Part shown: in pieces, positions 1-7,447 of the stretch
How positions within the stretch are numbered: position 1 is the stretch's first letter
How the letters are laid out: each line of letters begins with the position of its first letter
From: DATBQN01 sp963799925
Lineage (GTDB): Bacteria; Acidobacteriota; Thermoanaerobaculia; Multivoradales; UBA5704
Direction: 5' to 3'
Length of the DNA: 64,000 bases
Assembly (NCBI GenBank): GCA_963799925.1
Contig: CAWCYZ010000002.1
Coordinates: 1,860,001 to 1,924,000 of the forward strand
Translations under genes and position numbers: made by a program
The notes under the pieces: model-generated
What the model was told of the DNA's origin: nothing
Databases searched by the model: none
Seen by the model: the letters and a program-made list of their open reading frames with translations, nothing else

Positions 1-102
1 GCGAGTAACTTCAAGCCCGAAGTCTTCCAGAGGTTGAAGGCGCGAGCTGCAAGGGGAGAATGGGAGCACCTGACAAATGACCCCATTTCGCGGCTGTTCT
101 AG
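1..102 (+). CDS. C-terminal end of an unidentified gene (cut by window edge)
   Basis: The window opens inside a reading frame that ends with TAG at 100-102. Only the last 33 residues are visible. They are charged and look coding (KPEVFQRLKARAARGEWEHL, then a short tail ending SRLF). No domain can be named from so little. The following 700 bases hold only broken gene pieces, so this may be the edge of a decayed or transferred segment, possibly restriction-related, but that is only a guess. Confidence 0.5.
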   Translation, partial: ASNFKPEVFQRLKARAARGEWEHLTNDPISRLF

Positions 103-130
103 GCAACACGTACATTGACGAGAATCGCTC

Positions 131-519
131 GTGTGGCCTCGCGTGGAGCGGCTACGCACGAGCCCGCTGCGACACAATCTGTCCCCTGCTGTTCAAGTGC
201 ATGCGCCTGATCAGTGTTCGACAGATCGTCTTATTGCACTCCAGCAAACGTCGATTTACTCCGGCATCCTCCGGATGGCTGACCTTCTCGCTCTTCAGCC
301 AAATATGGATATCAAACTGCATATCGTTGCGCCCTCCACCGCAGGGACAAGGTATTCCAGGAGATTGCGCGGCCGGTATTTTCGCTTCTTGAGAGCGGCC
401 CTCTCGCCGACCGGTGCACATACATTCCATATGAAGCAGTGCGGGAGTTGGCGCAACTGAAGCACCTGGAGCATTTCTCTGACGCTGTTCTGGATGAGAA
501 CACTGAGGAGGCTGAATAA
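131..519 (+). pseudogene. Frameshifted gene remnant, C-terminal domain of a larger protein
   Basis: Two frames carry one conserved-looking protein end. Up to about position 340 the frame gives SIYSGILRMADLLALQPNMD followed by IKLHIVAP. The sequence then continues in another frame from about 346 with DKVFQEIARPVFSLLESG, then YIPYEAVRELAQLKHLEHFS, ending in TAA at 517-519. The change of frame falls at about 335-345, and no convincing start or upstream domain exists. The block resembles the C-terminal part of nuclease-like or restriction-associated proteins that I have seen, but the family cannot be named with certainty. It is less GC-rich than the genes that follow, which fits a decaying acquired gene. 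Confidence 0.55.
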
Positions 520-539
520 GTTGGCTAACTTTAGCGGCT

Positions 540-830
540 CGAAGGAAGACGGTACAGGAAGCCGCGGCCATAGACATGGCAGCGATAGCGTAGCCACTGA
601 TCGTTCTCTTCATGGTTTTGGGATTCCGAGCCAGCATCGCTCGGCTCCTCAACGCAGTGGGCGACCGTATCGCTTCAGCGGAGACCGTCAAGGTCGGCGT
701 CTTCGGTCAGGAGGTCGAAATCTCAGGTACGGCCAAAGAGCTCCATGTCGTGCGGCAGGAGCTTCCTGAGGGGCGTCTCGCCATCCGTCTCTGTAGAATG
801 TGTCCCAGATGCCCGCCCCTCGCGGCCTAG
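540..830 (+). pseudogene. Remnant of a small membrane-anchored protein
   Basis: One frame reads QEAAAIDMAAIA, then a TAG at 591-593, then PLIVLFMVLGFRASIARLLN, followed by ASAETVKVGVFGQEVEISG up to about 770. This is a hydrophobic anchor followed by a soluble stretch. The TAG sits at the start of the hydrophobic segment, and the C-terminal end runs into the start of the next gene. An ATG at 612 could begin a short product ending at 828-830, but it would drop half the membrane segment. I read it as a broken gene; family unknown. Confidence 0.4.
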
Positions 831-2596
831 TGCTCGATCCGAAACCGGAGCTCTCCCGGCAGCTACGGCTCTATATCGCCATCCGGGTGGTGGCGATCGC
901 GAGCGTGCTGCTGCCGTACTTCCTGCTCCAGCTGATGGCGCCGGCCGCGGCCGCGCCCGAGATCGGCCCTGGGGTGACGGCGCCGCCGGCGGCCGTCGCG
1001 GCTTCCTCCTCGCGCGGCGCCGAGGCCCTGCAGCCCGGGTTCCTCTATGCCCTGGCGGGGGCGACCTTCCTCGCGACGCTCCTCTACATCGTGCTGCTGC
1101 GGGTGCTCCGCCGGCACATCGAGCTCCAGGCCTACATCCAGTTCTTCGGCGACCTGCTGCTGATCACCGCCCTCGTCCACCGGGTGGGCGGCATCGCCTC
1201 GCCGTTCTCGATGCTCTACCTGATCGTCATCGCCGTCGCCTCGACGCTGCTCCGCCGCCGCGCCGGCGTGATCGTCGCCTCGGTCGCCTACGTGCTCTAC
1301 GCGAGCCTCCTCCTCGGCCTCTACTTCGGCTGGCTGCCGCCGGCGAGTCTCCAGGGGCAGGAGGCGGTGTCGATCTGGCGCCTCAACTACAACCTCGCCG
1401 TCCACCTCTTCGGCTTCTACGGCGTCGCCCTCCTCACCTCGTACCTCGCCCACAACGTCACCCGCGCCGAGCGCGAGCTGGTCGAGAAGAGCGAGGACCT
1501 GGCCGACCTCCAGGTCGTCCACCGCGACGTCATCGAGTCGATCACCAGCGGCCTCATCACCACCGACCTCGAGGGCATCATCACCAGCGTCAACCGCGCC
1601 GGCCAGATGATCCTCGCCCGCGCCGAGGCGGAGCTCGTCGGGACGTCGATCCAGGACTCGGGGCTGCTGCCGGCCGAGCACTGGGCGGAGCTGACCGCCG
1701 CCTCGGACGGCCGCGCCAAGCGCCGCTCGGAGGTCGCCGTCCAGCGCGGCGGGACGACCGCCTACGTCGGCTTCACCCTCTCGCAGCTCGCCGACGCCGA
1801 GGGCGTCGAGCGCGGCTACATCGTCATCTTCCAGGACCTGACGCGCTGGCGGCGGCTGCAGGAGGAGGTGCGGTTGAAGGACCGCATGGCGGCGGTCGGC
1901 GAGCTCGCCGCGGGCCTGGCGCACGAGATCGGCAACCCGCTCGCCGCCATCTCCGGCTCGGTCCAGATGCTCGCCGGCGCCGCCGAGCGCGACCCGGCGC
2001 AGAAGAAGCTGGTCGACATCCTCTTGAAGGAGAGCCAGCGGCTCGATCGCACGATCAAGGGCTTCCTCCGCTTCGCCCGGCCGCGCGAGCGCTCGAGCGT
2101 CCACTTCGACGTCGCCCGCCTGCTGGCCGAGAACTTCGAGCTGCTGAAGAACAGCGAGGAGGTCTCCGAGCACCACCGCCTGACCCTCGACCTGGTCCCC
2201 GAGGGCTCGCCGATCGTCGCCGACCCCGACCAGGTGTCGCAGATCTTCTGGAACCTGGCGCGCAACGCGCTGCGCGCCATGCCCGAGGGCGGCACCCTCG
2301 CCGTCGTCGGGCGCCTCGGCGAGGAGACCTACCGCCTGCAGGTGATCGACACCGGCCGCGGCATGTCCGAGGAGCAGCGGGCGAACCTCTTCCACCCCTT
2401 CCACTCGTTCTTCGACAGCGGCACCGGCATCGGCATGGCGATCGTCTACCGGATCGTCCAGGAGCACGGCGGGCACCTGGGGGTCGAGAGCCGGCCGGGC
2501 CGGGGCACCACGATCACCGTCGAGCTGCCGGCGACCACCGCGTTCGCCGTGGCCGCGGCCGCCGCGGCCGCCGTCCATCCCATCGAGCTACCCTGA
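800..2596 (+). CDS. pilS: PilS-like membrane sensor histidine kinase
   Basis: This is a sensor kinase of two-component type. The N-terminal 220 residues hold about six hydrophobic helices with short loops, as in PilS. A PAS-like domain lies at about 235-350 (MIDRDVIES-like region followed by GLITTDLEGIITSVN). The dimerisation and phosphoacceptor helix has LAHEIGNPLAAISGS with His375. The ATP-binding domain has N-box FWNLARNALRAM, G1 DTGRGM and G2 GTGIGMAIVYRIVQEHGG. There is no HAMP domain. The start is GTG 800 or ATG 809; no strong ribosome site separates them. It ends TGA overlapping the ATG of the response regulator, so the two are translationally coupled. The Ala-rich tail after residue 578 is unusual. 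No pilin gene is nearby, so the PilS name rests on domain order only. Confidence 0.85.
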   Translation: MSQMPAPRGLVLDPKPELSRQLRLYIAIRVVAIASVLLPYFLLQLMAPAAAAPEIGPGVTAPPAAVAASSSRGAEALQPGFLYALAGATFLATLLYIVLLRVLRRHIELQAYIQFFGDLLLITALVHRVGGIASPFSMLYLIVIAVASTLLRRRAGVIVASVAYVLYASLLLGLYFGWLPPASLQGQEAVSIWRLNYNLAVHLFGFYGVALLTSYLAHNVTRAERELVEKSEDLADLQVVHRDVIESITSGLITTDLEGIITSVNRAGQMILARAEAELVGTSIQDSGLLPAEHWAELTAASDGRAKRRSEVAVQRGGTTAYVGFTLSQLADAEGVERGYIVIFQDLTRWRRLQEEVRLKDRMAAVGELAAGLAHEIGNPLAAISGSVQMLAGAAERDPAQKKLVDILLKESQRLDRTIKGFLRFARPRERSSVHFDVARLLAENFELLKNSEEVSEHHRLTLDLVPEGSPIVADPDQVSQIFWNLARNALRAMPEGGTLAVVGRLGEETYRLQVIDTGRGMSEEQRANLFHPFHSFFDSGTGIGMAIVYRIVQEHGGHLGVESRPGRGTTITVELPATTAFAVAAAAAAAVHPIELP

Positions 2597-3978
2597 TGCC
2601 GAAGATCCTCATCGCCGACGACGAAGCGAGCATGCTCGACTTCCTCTCGCTCCTCTTCCAGGGCGAGGGCTACGAGGTGGAGACCGCCCGCTCGGCCGAG
2701 GCGGCGAGGAAGGCCCTGTCGGGCAGGAGCTACGACCTCGTGCTCTGCGACATCCTGATGCCCGACGGCAACGGGCTCGATCTGCTGAAGGAGATCAAGA
2801 GCGCCGACTCGAACGCCGCGGTCATCATGATGACCGCCTACACCTCGACCAAATCGGCGATCGAGGCGATGAAGCTCGGCGCCTACGATTACATCTCGAA
2901 GCCGTTCGACGTCGAGGAGCTCAAAATCGTCGCCCAGAAGGCGCTCGAGCGCGCCGAGCTGGTCGACGAAAACGTCTACCTCCGCCGCGAGCTCGAGAAG
3001 AAATACACCTTCAACAACATCATCGGCAAGAGCCCGAAGATGCAGGCGATCTTCTCGCTCGTCGAACGCGTGGCGCGGACCGGCTCGACGGTCCTGATCC
3101 ACGGCGAGAGCGGCACCGGCAAGGAGCTGATCGCCCGCGCCATCCACTTCGCGGGCCCGCGCGCCGGCCGCCGCTTCCTGTCGATCAACTGCGGCGCGCT
3201 CCCCGAGAACCTCCTCGAGAGCGAGCTCTTCGGCCACGAGCGCGGCGCTTTCACCGGCGCCGTGCGCGAGAAGAAGGGCCTCTTCCAGGAGGCCGACCGC
3301 GGGACGCTCTTCCTCGACGAGATCGGCGAGATGACGCCGACGATGCAGGTGAAGCTGCTGCGCGCCCTGCAGGAGAAGGTGGTGCGCAAGGTCGGCGGCA
3401 CCTCCGAGGAGGCGGTCGACGTGCGGATCATCGCCGCCACCAATCAGGAGCTCGAGCAGCGGATCGCCTCGGGCGAGTTCCGCGAGGATCTCTACTACCG
3501 GATCAACGTCATCCCCATCCACCTGCCGCCGCTGCGCCAGCGGCGCGAGGACATCCCGCTCCTCGTCGATTTCTTCCTCGAGAAGTACAGCCAGCAGATG
3601 GACGTGCCGCTGCGCCAGATCTCGGTCGACGCGATGAAGATGCTCGAGAGCTACGACTGGCCGGGCAACGTCCGCGAGCTCGAGAACCTCGTCGAGCGGG
3701 CGCTGGCGCTGGCGCACAGCGACACCGTGACGACGCGCGACCTGCCGGTCCACCTCCTCACCAACCGGCGGAGCGCGAGCGAGGTGATCTCGCTCCCCGA
3801 GGAGGGGCTCGACCTCGAGGCCTACCTCGAGCAGATCCGCGCCCAGCTGATGGCCGAGGCCCTGGAGCGCACCGCCGGCGTCCAGACCCAGGCCGCCGAG
3901 CTCCTCGGGATGAGCTTCCGGAGCTTCCGCTACTACGCCAAGAAGGCGGGTTTGAAGGGCGGCGAGGGGGAGGGGTAG
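2596..3978 (+). CDS. pilR: PilR/NtrC-type sigma-54-dependent response regulator
   Basis: This 460-residue transcription activator is paired with the kinase just upstream (TGATG overlap). The receiver domain (1-120) has acidic residues D8 and D9, phosphoacceptor D52 (VLCDILMPDGNG), and the Thr and Lys of MMTAYTS and YISKPFD. The AAA+ domain (about 135-370) has Walker A GESGTGKE, the sigma-54 contact loop GAFTGA, Walker B LFLDEIGEM and an arginine-finger region REDLYYRINV. The C-terminal Fis-type helix-turn-helix is TQAAELLGMSFRSFRYYAKK, very like PilR. It should drive promoters of the -24/-12 class; one such sequence is present at 54602. Its real regulon is unknown. Confidence 0.9.
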   Translation: MPKILIADDEASMLDFLSLLFQGEGYEVETARSAEAARKALSGRSYDLVLCDILMPDGNGLDLLKEIKSADSNAAVIMMTAYTSTKSAIEAMKLGAYDYISKPFDVEELKIVAQKALERAELVDENVYLRRELEKKYTFNNIIGKSPKMQAIFSLVERVARTGSTVLIHGESGTGKELIARAIHFAGPRAGRRFLSINCGALPENLLESELFGHERGAFTGAVREKKGLFQEADRGTLFLDEIGEMTPTMQVKLLRALQEKVVRKVGGTSEEAVDVRIIAATNQELEQRIASGEFREDLYYRINVIPIHLPPLRQRREDIPLLVDFFLEKYSQQMDVPLRQISVDAMKMLESYDWPGNVRELENLVERALALAHSDTVTTRDLPVHLLTNRRSASEVISLPEEGLDLEAYLEQIRAQLMAEALERTAGVQTQAAELLGMSFRSFRYYAKKAGLKGGEGEG

Positions 3979-4004
3979 GGCTGGAGAAATGCTAGATTGG
4001 ATGC

Positions 4005-4208
4005 ATGAGCCAGCGCCATCCTAACGATGAGGCCGAGCCAGGGTCGCAGATCTCCCTTGAGGATGGTAGCGATATCGCGTTGCGCACGAACTCCGAAGAG
4101 GCCAAGCGGGCGGCTCTGGCGATTCGCGGCAGCCTCACCGAGACCGAGGCGGAAGAGCTCGTGACGGAGACCGCCGCATTGCGGCGCTCATGGCGCGGCT
4201 CCCGTTGA
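4005..4208 (+). CDS. Small hypothetical acidic protein
   Basis: A 67-residue frame rich in Glu, Ala and Arg with the core LRTNSEEAKRAALAIRGSLT. It has no signal peptide or membrane segment. An extended -10-like TGCTAGATT lies at 3990-3998, six bases before the ATG, so the message would be almost leaderless. The end overlaps another short frame at 4190-4309, and the two may be halves of one gene split by a one-base shift. Family not recognised. Confidence 0.45.
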   Translation: MSQRHPNDEAEPGSQISLEDGSDIALRTNSEEAKRAALAIRGSLTETEAEELVTETAALRRSWRGSR

Positions 4209-4309
4209 TCTTCGCCGAACTTCATCGATACACCTTCCGCGCCGCCTTCCTGACCCGCAATCATCGCCATTTCGCGCGGATCCGCGACCTCGAGCTCGCG
4301 ACCCTCTAA
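4190..4309 (+). CDS. Short ORF, possibly the shifted end of the preceding gene
   Basis: The frame beginning at ATG 4190 encodes 39 residues, MARLPLIFAELHRYTFRAAF then LTRNHRHFARIRDLELATL, ending TAA. The composition looks coding, unlike the Arg-rich end of the frame at 4005. It may be a tiny gene coupled to its neighbour, or the natural C-terminus of that gene after an indel near 4180. Product unknown. Confidence 0.35.
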   Translation: MARLPLIFAELHRYTFRAAFLTRNHRHFARIRDLELATL

Positions 4310-4536
4310 GACGCCGACCGCGCGCCGCTCCGCGGCCTCGCGCGTGGAACGCGCCGCCGCTCGCCCGGGCGGCCTGCCACGTCCTTCTTGTCACTGCCCG
4401 CGCGTTTACGACACCAAGTAGCTATGGAGTCACTTGAGCCTCAGGGGACTCGGGCAAACCCGGGCCGCGAGGTGCCGTTGCGTCCACCGCGGCAGGCGCC
4501 ATCCCATCGCGGCCCTTCGCGAAGGAGGTCGTGAGC

Positions 4537-6294
4537 ATGAGCAAGTCTCGAGAGGACGGGAGCGGTCCCGCTCCCGTCGCGGCGGCGGAGCGCCGGGAGG
4601 AGACGGCCGGGCGCCTGGCGCTCGACCGGCGCAAGTTCCTGGGCGGCGTGGGTGTCGCGGTCGGCGCGCTCGCCGGCGGCGTCGGCGGTCTGGGCGGCCT
4701 CGGCGAGGGCGAGGGGATCGCGGCGGCGGACGCCGTCGCGCCGCAGAGCCCGAACCAGCGCCGGAACACCGCTTTTCAGGTCCGCCACCAGGCGGCGCTC
4801 GCCGAGAAGGCGCTGGGCATCCCGGACGACCCGACCAACGGGGACGAGGAGCTCTACCCCTCGAAGATCAACAACTTCAGCAAGACCCTGCCGCACAACG
4901 CGTACGGCGAGGTCGATCTCGCCGCCTACGGCCAGCTCGTCAACGGCGTCGCCAACGGCGACTTCGCGGGCTTGAACGCGGTCCCCCGGGGGGGCGTCCT
5001 CGGCTTCGTCGGCGCGCTCTCCGGCCTCGTCTACAACATCTTCGGGCCGGACTCGCAGGCGCTCACCATCCCGCCGCCGCCGGCCCTCGCCTCGCCGCAG
5101 TGGGCGGCGCAGATGGCCGAGCTCTACTGGATGGCGCTGCTGCGCGACGTCCCCTTCGCGGAGTACGGCTCGAACCCGCTGGTGGCAGAGGCCTGCGCCG
5201 ACCTGTCGAGCCTCTCGGGCTACAGCGGGCCGCGCGATCCGGCGACCGGCACGGTGACGCCGCAGCTCCTCTTCCGGCTCGACTACCCGGGCGTCGCCGT
5301 CGGCCCGATGGTCTCGCAGTTCCTGCTCCAGCCGTACTTCTTCAACGGCGTCCTCGTCAACCAGCAGATCTCCACCGTCGCGTCGGGTCTCGACTTCATG
5401 ACCCACTACCCGGAATGGCTCGACTCGCAGAACGGCTTCGCGCGGTTCCCGGCCCGGCAGCCGGGCGACCTCGATCCGCTGCCGCGCTACATCCGCAACG
5501 CCCGCGACCTGGGGGCCAACGCCCTCCAGGACTTCATCTACTCGACCTACTTCGCGGCGGCGCTCATCGGCAGCGGCTACGGCCTGCGGCCGGACGCCGC
5601 CAACCCTTATCTCGGCAGCCCGCGCCAGGGCGGGTTCTCGACCTTCGCGATCTCCCACCTGCTGTCGCTCCTCGGCATGGTCAATCATTCCGAGCGCGAG
5701 TGCTTCTTCCACAAGTGGAACGTGCACCGCTCGGCGCGGCCGGAGGCCGGCGGCGGCATCGTCCACAACACGGTGACCGGGGCGCGCCCGTACCCGATCC
5801 ATCACGACCTCACCAGCCGCTCCGCGGTGCTGCCGCTCGTCTTCGAGCACAACCGGCAGCAGAACCTCGCGCGGTTCAACGTCGACCAGGGGTCGTACAT
5901 GCTGCCGATGATCGTCCGCATCGGCGCGCCGAACTTCCCCTCGTATCCCGCCGGCCACGCGGTCAGCGCCGGCGCCTGCGTCTCGGTGCTCAAGGCCTGG
6001 TACGACGAGGACCGGGCGTTCCCCGGACCGGTCCAGCCGACGCCGGACGGCACCTCGCTGGTGCCCTACACGGGGCCGGCGCTCACCGTCGGCGGCGAGC
6101 TCAACAAGCTCGCCCACAACCTCTCGCTCGGCCGCGACATGTCGGGCATCCACTGGCGCGCCGACAGCGACGGCGGCCATGCCATGGGCGAGGAGCTCGC
6201 GCTCCGCATCCTCCGCGAGGACAGGACCACCTACCCCGAGCCCTTCACCGGCTTCAGCCTGACCCGCTTCAACGGCGAGAAGATCACGGTCTGA
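4537..6294 (+). CDS. Tat-exported vanadium-dependent haloperoxidase (PAP2 superfamily)
   Basis: The enzyme should use vanadate and H2O2 to oxidise halides or related substrates outside the cytoplasm. The N-terminus has a twin-arginine signal (DRRKFLGG) followed by a Gly/Ala-rich hydrophobic stretch. All vanadate-site blocks of the family are present: KWNVHRSARPE near residue 392, SYPAGHAVSAGA near 470 with the conserved Gly-His pair, and LGRDMSGIHWRADSDGGHA near 530-548 supplying the last Arg and the axial His. The length, 585 residues, fits bacterial members. AAGGAGG at 4522-4528 is spaced 8 bases from ATG 4537, favouring this over GTG 4531. No partner gene is close. An acid phosphatase activity of the same fold cannot be excluded. 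Confidence 0.85.
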   Translation: MSKSREDGSGPAPVAAAERREETAGRLALDRRKFLGGVGVAVGALAGGVGGLGGLGEGEGIAAADAVAPQSPNQRRNTAFQVRHQAALAEKALGIPDDPTNGDEELYPSKINNFSKTLPHNAYGEVDLAAYGQLVNGVANGDFAGLNAVPRGGVLGFVGALSGLVYNIFGPDSQALTIPPPPALASPQWAAQMAELYWMALLRDVPFAEYGSNPLVAEACADLSSLSGYSGPRDPATGTVTPQLLFRLDYPGVAVGPMVSQFLLQPYFFNGVLVNQQISTVASGLDFMTHYPEWLDSQNGFARFPARQPGDLDPLPRYIRNARDLGANALQDFIYSTYFAAALIGSGYGLRPDAANPYLGSPRQGGFSTFAISHLLSLLGMVNHSERECFFHKWNVHRSARPEAGGGIVHNTVTGARPYPIHHDLTSRSAVLPLVFEHNRQQNLARFNVDQGSYMLPMIVRIGAPNFPSYPAGHAVSAGACVSVLKAWYDEDRAFPGPVQPTPDGTSLVPYTGPALTVGGELNKLAHNLSLGRDMSGIHWRADSDGGHAMGEELALRILREDRTTYPEPFTGFSLTRFNGEKITV

Positions 6295-6358
6295 CGCCGA
6301 GCGGTCGCGATCTCAACCGGGGGCGGCCCGCACGGGCCGCCCCGGTTTGCCGGCGGTC

Positions 6359-6859
6359 CTATCCGACCTTGAAGCTCTTGGTCGACACCGGCTTGCCGTC
6401 GAGGAGGATCTCGACGTCGTAGCCGCCGGCCGGCAGGCCGCCGGACTTCGAGATGTGGAACTCGGTGACGGCGTCGTTGGTCGGCGAGATGCTGTTGCTC
6501 TGTTCCTTGATCTTCTGCGGACCGTTGGGGCCCTGGTAGCTCCAGCGCGCGGTCAGCTTGGCGTTGTGGGCGGCGCCGGTCGTCTCGACCGCGGCGTAGA
6601 CGACGTCGCCGGCCGCGAAGCTGTCGGCCGCGTCCGCCACCCGCTGGTCGGAGCGCAGCGACTTGCCCACGGTCACCGCGGTGATGGTCAACGGCCCGCT
6701 CGCGGGCGCCGTGCCGGGAAGGCCGGACGCGGCGGACGTCGAGGCGCCCGGCGACGAGGGGACCGTCGCCGAGGCGGGGTTGTTCCGGTGGCAAGCGGAC
6801 GTCAGCAGGGCCGTGAGGGACAGCAGGAGACAGCTCCGGAGGATCCTCTGTGCGTTCAT
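6359..6859 (-). CDS. Secreted lipoprotein of unknown function
   Basis: A 166-residue protein with a lipoprotein signal (LLSLTALLTSAC, lipidated Cys about residue 23), a Ser/Ala/Pro-rich spacer, and one compact beta-rich domain (FAAGDVVYAAVETTGAAHNA through DVEILLDGKPVSTKSFKVG). The domain has the look of an immunoglobulin-like or C2-like sandwich, with alternating hydrophobic strands; that is inference. It lies 14 bases downstream of the LysM gene on the same strand, so both are probably one operon acting in the periplasm or at the envelope. Confidence 0.65.
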   Translation of the reverse strand: MNAQRILRSCLLLSLTALLTSACHRNNPASATVPSSPGASTSAASGLPGTAPASGPLTITAVTVGKSLRSDQRVADAADSFAAGDVVYAAVETTGAAHNAKLTARWSYQGPNGPQKIKEQSNSISPTNDAVTEFHISKSGGLPAGGYDVEILLDGKPVSTKSFKVG

Positions 6860-6873
6860 CAGCGTCTCTCCTT

Positions 6874-7161
6874 TCAGTCCGGGATGACGAGGGTCTGGCC
6901 CGGGTCGATCTTGTCTGGGTTCTTGATGCGGTCCTTGTTGGCTTCGTAGATCTTCTGCCACTGGTTGCCGTGGCCGTAGGCGCCCTGGGCGATCTTCCAC
7001 AGGCTGTCGCCCGGCTCGACGGTGTAGGTCTTGAGCTCCGGGGCGGGCTCCGGCAGCGGGATGGCCGCCGTGTCGGAAGGCGTCGAAGCCGTGGACGGAG
7101 CCGTCGATGAGGTGCCGGACTGCACGTCCGAGAAATCCGGCTGCTGCTTGTCGGCTGGCAT
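6874..7161 (-). CDS. LysM domain protein
   Basis: The 95-residue product has a Ser/Thr-rich linker (residues 10-45) and a single C-terminal LysM domain: TYTVEPGDSLWKIAQGAYG, WQKIYEANKDRI, then PGQTLVIPD. LysM binds N-acetylglucosamine polymers such as peptidoglycan. There is no obvious signal peptide, as in YgaU-like stand-alone LysM proteins, so its location is uncertain. A good purine-rich ribosome site (GAAGGAGAGAG) precedes the ATG. It is the first gene of a two-gene unit with the lipoprotein. Confidence 0.8.
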   Translation of the reverse strand: MPADKQQPDFSDVQSGTSSTAPSTASTPSDTAAIPLPEPAPELKTYTVEPGDSLWKIAQGAYGHGNQWQKIYEANKDRIKNPDKIDPGQTLVIPD

Positions 7162-7317
7162 GGTCTCTCTCCTTCTCTCGCGGTCCGCTCGGAGTCGTCG
7201 CGCTTCCGGTTCGTCCGTTCCTGCCGCCGGCGTGGCCGCGCGCGCCGCCGGCTCCAGGTGCTGCCGCCTTCCTATGCAATCTCCGTCCCGGCTCGCCCGG
7301 GAGGAAGCTCGGGGAGG

Positions 7318-7358
7318 GGTACTGGGTCCGTTGGGTCCCGAGGACGGCCGCCTGGAAG
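7318..7358. repeat. 41-bp dispersed repeat, copy 1
   Basis: The 41 bases here, starting GGTACTGGGTCCGTTGGGTC and ending GGCCGCCTGGAAG, recur without change at 18809-18849. Both copies lie in intergenic space just outside coding ends. The flanks differ, so this is a discrete element, not a larger duplication. It contains the near-repeat GGGTCC/GGGTCCC. The rest of 7162-7447 holds no gene that I can support. Confidence 0.85.
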
Positions 7359-7447
7359 GGGTTCGGGAGGGAGGGAGCGCCGGCGCTACGAGGCGCGCGT
7401 GCGGCGCTCGCTGGAGGGGGAGATCGAAGCCGCGGGCGCGGCGCCGC

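Noticed and set aside
863..2578. Long minus-strand ORF opposite pilS
   Set aside because: It mirrors the GC-rich third positions of pilS and gives an Arg/Glu/Asp/Gly-rich protein without domains.
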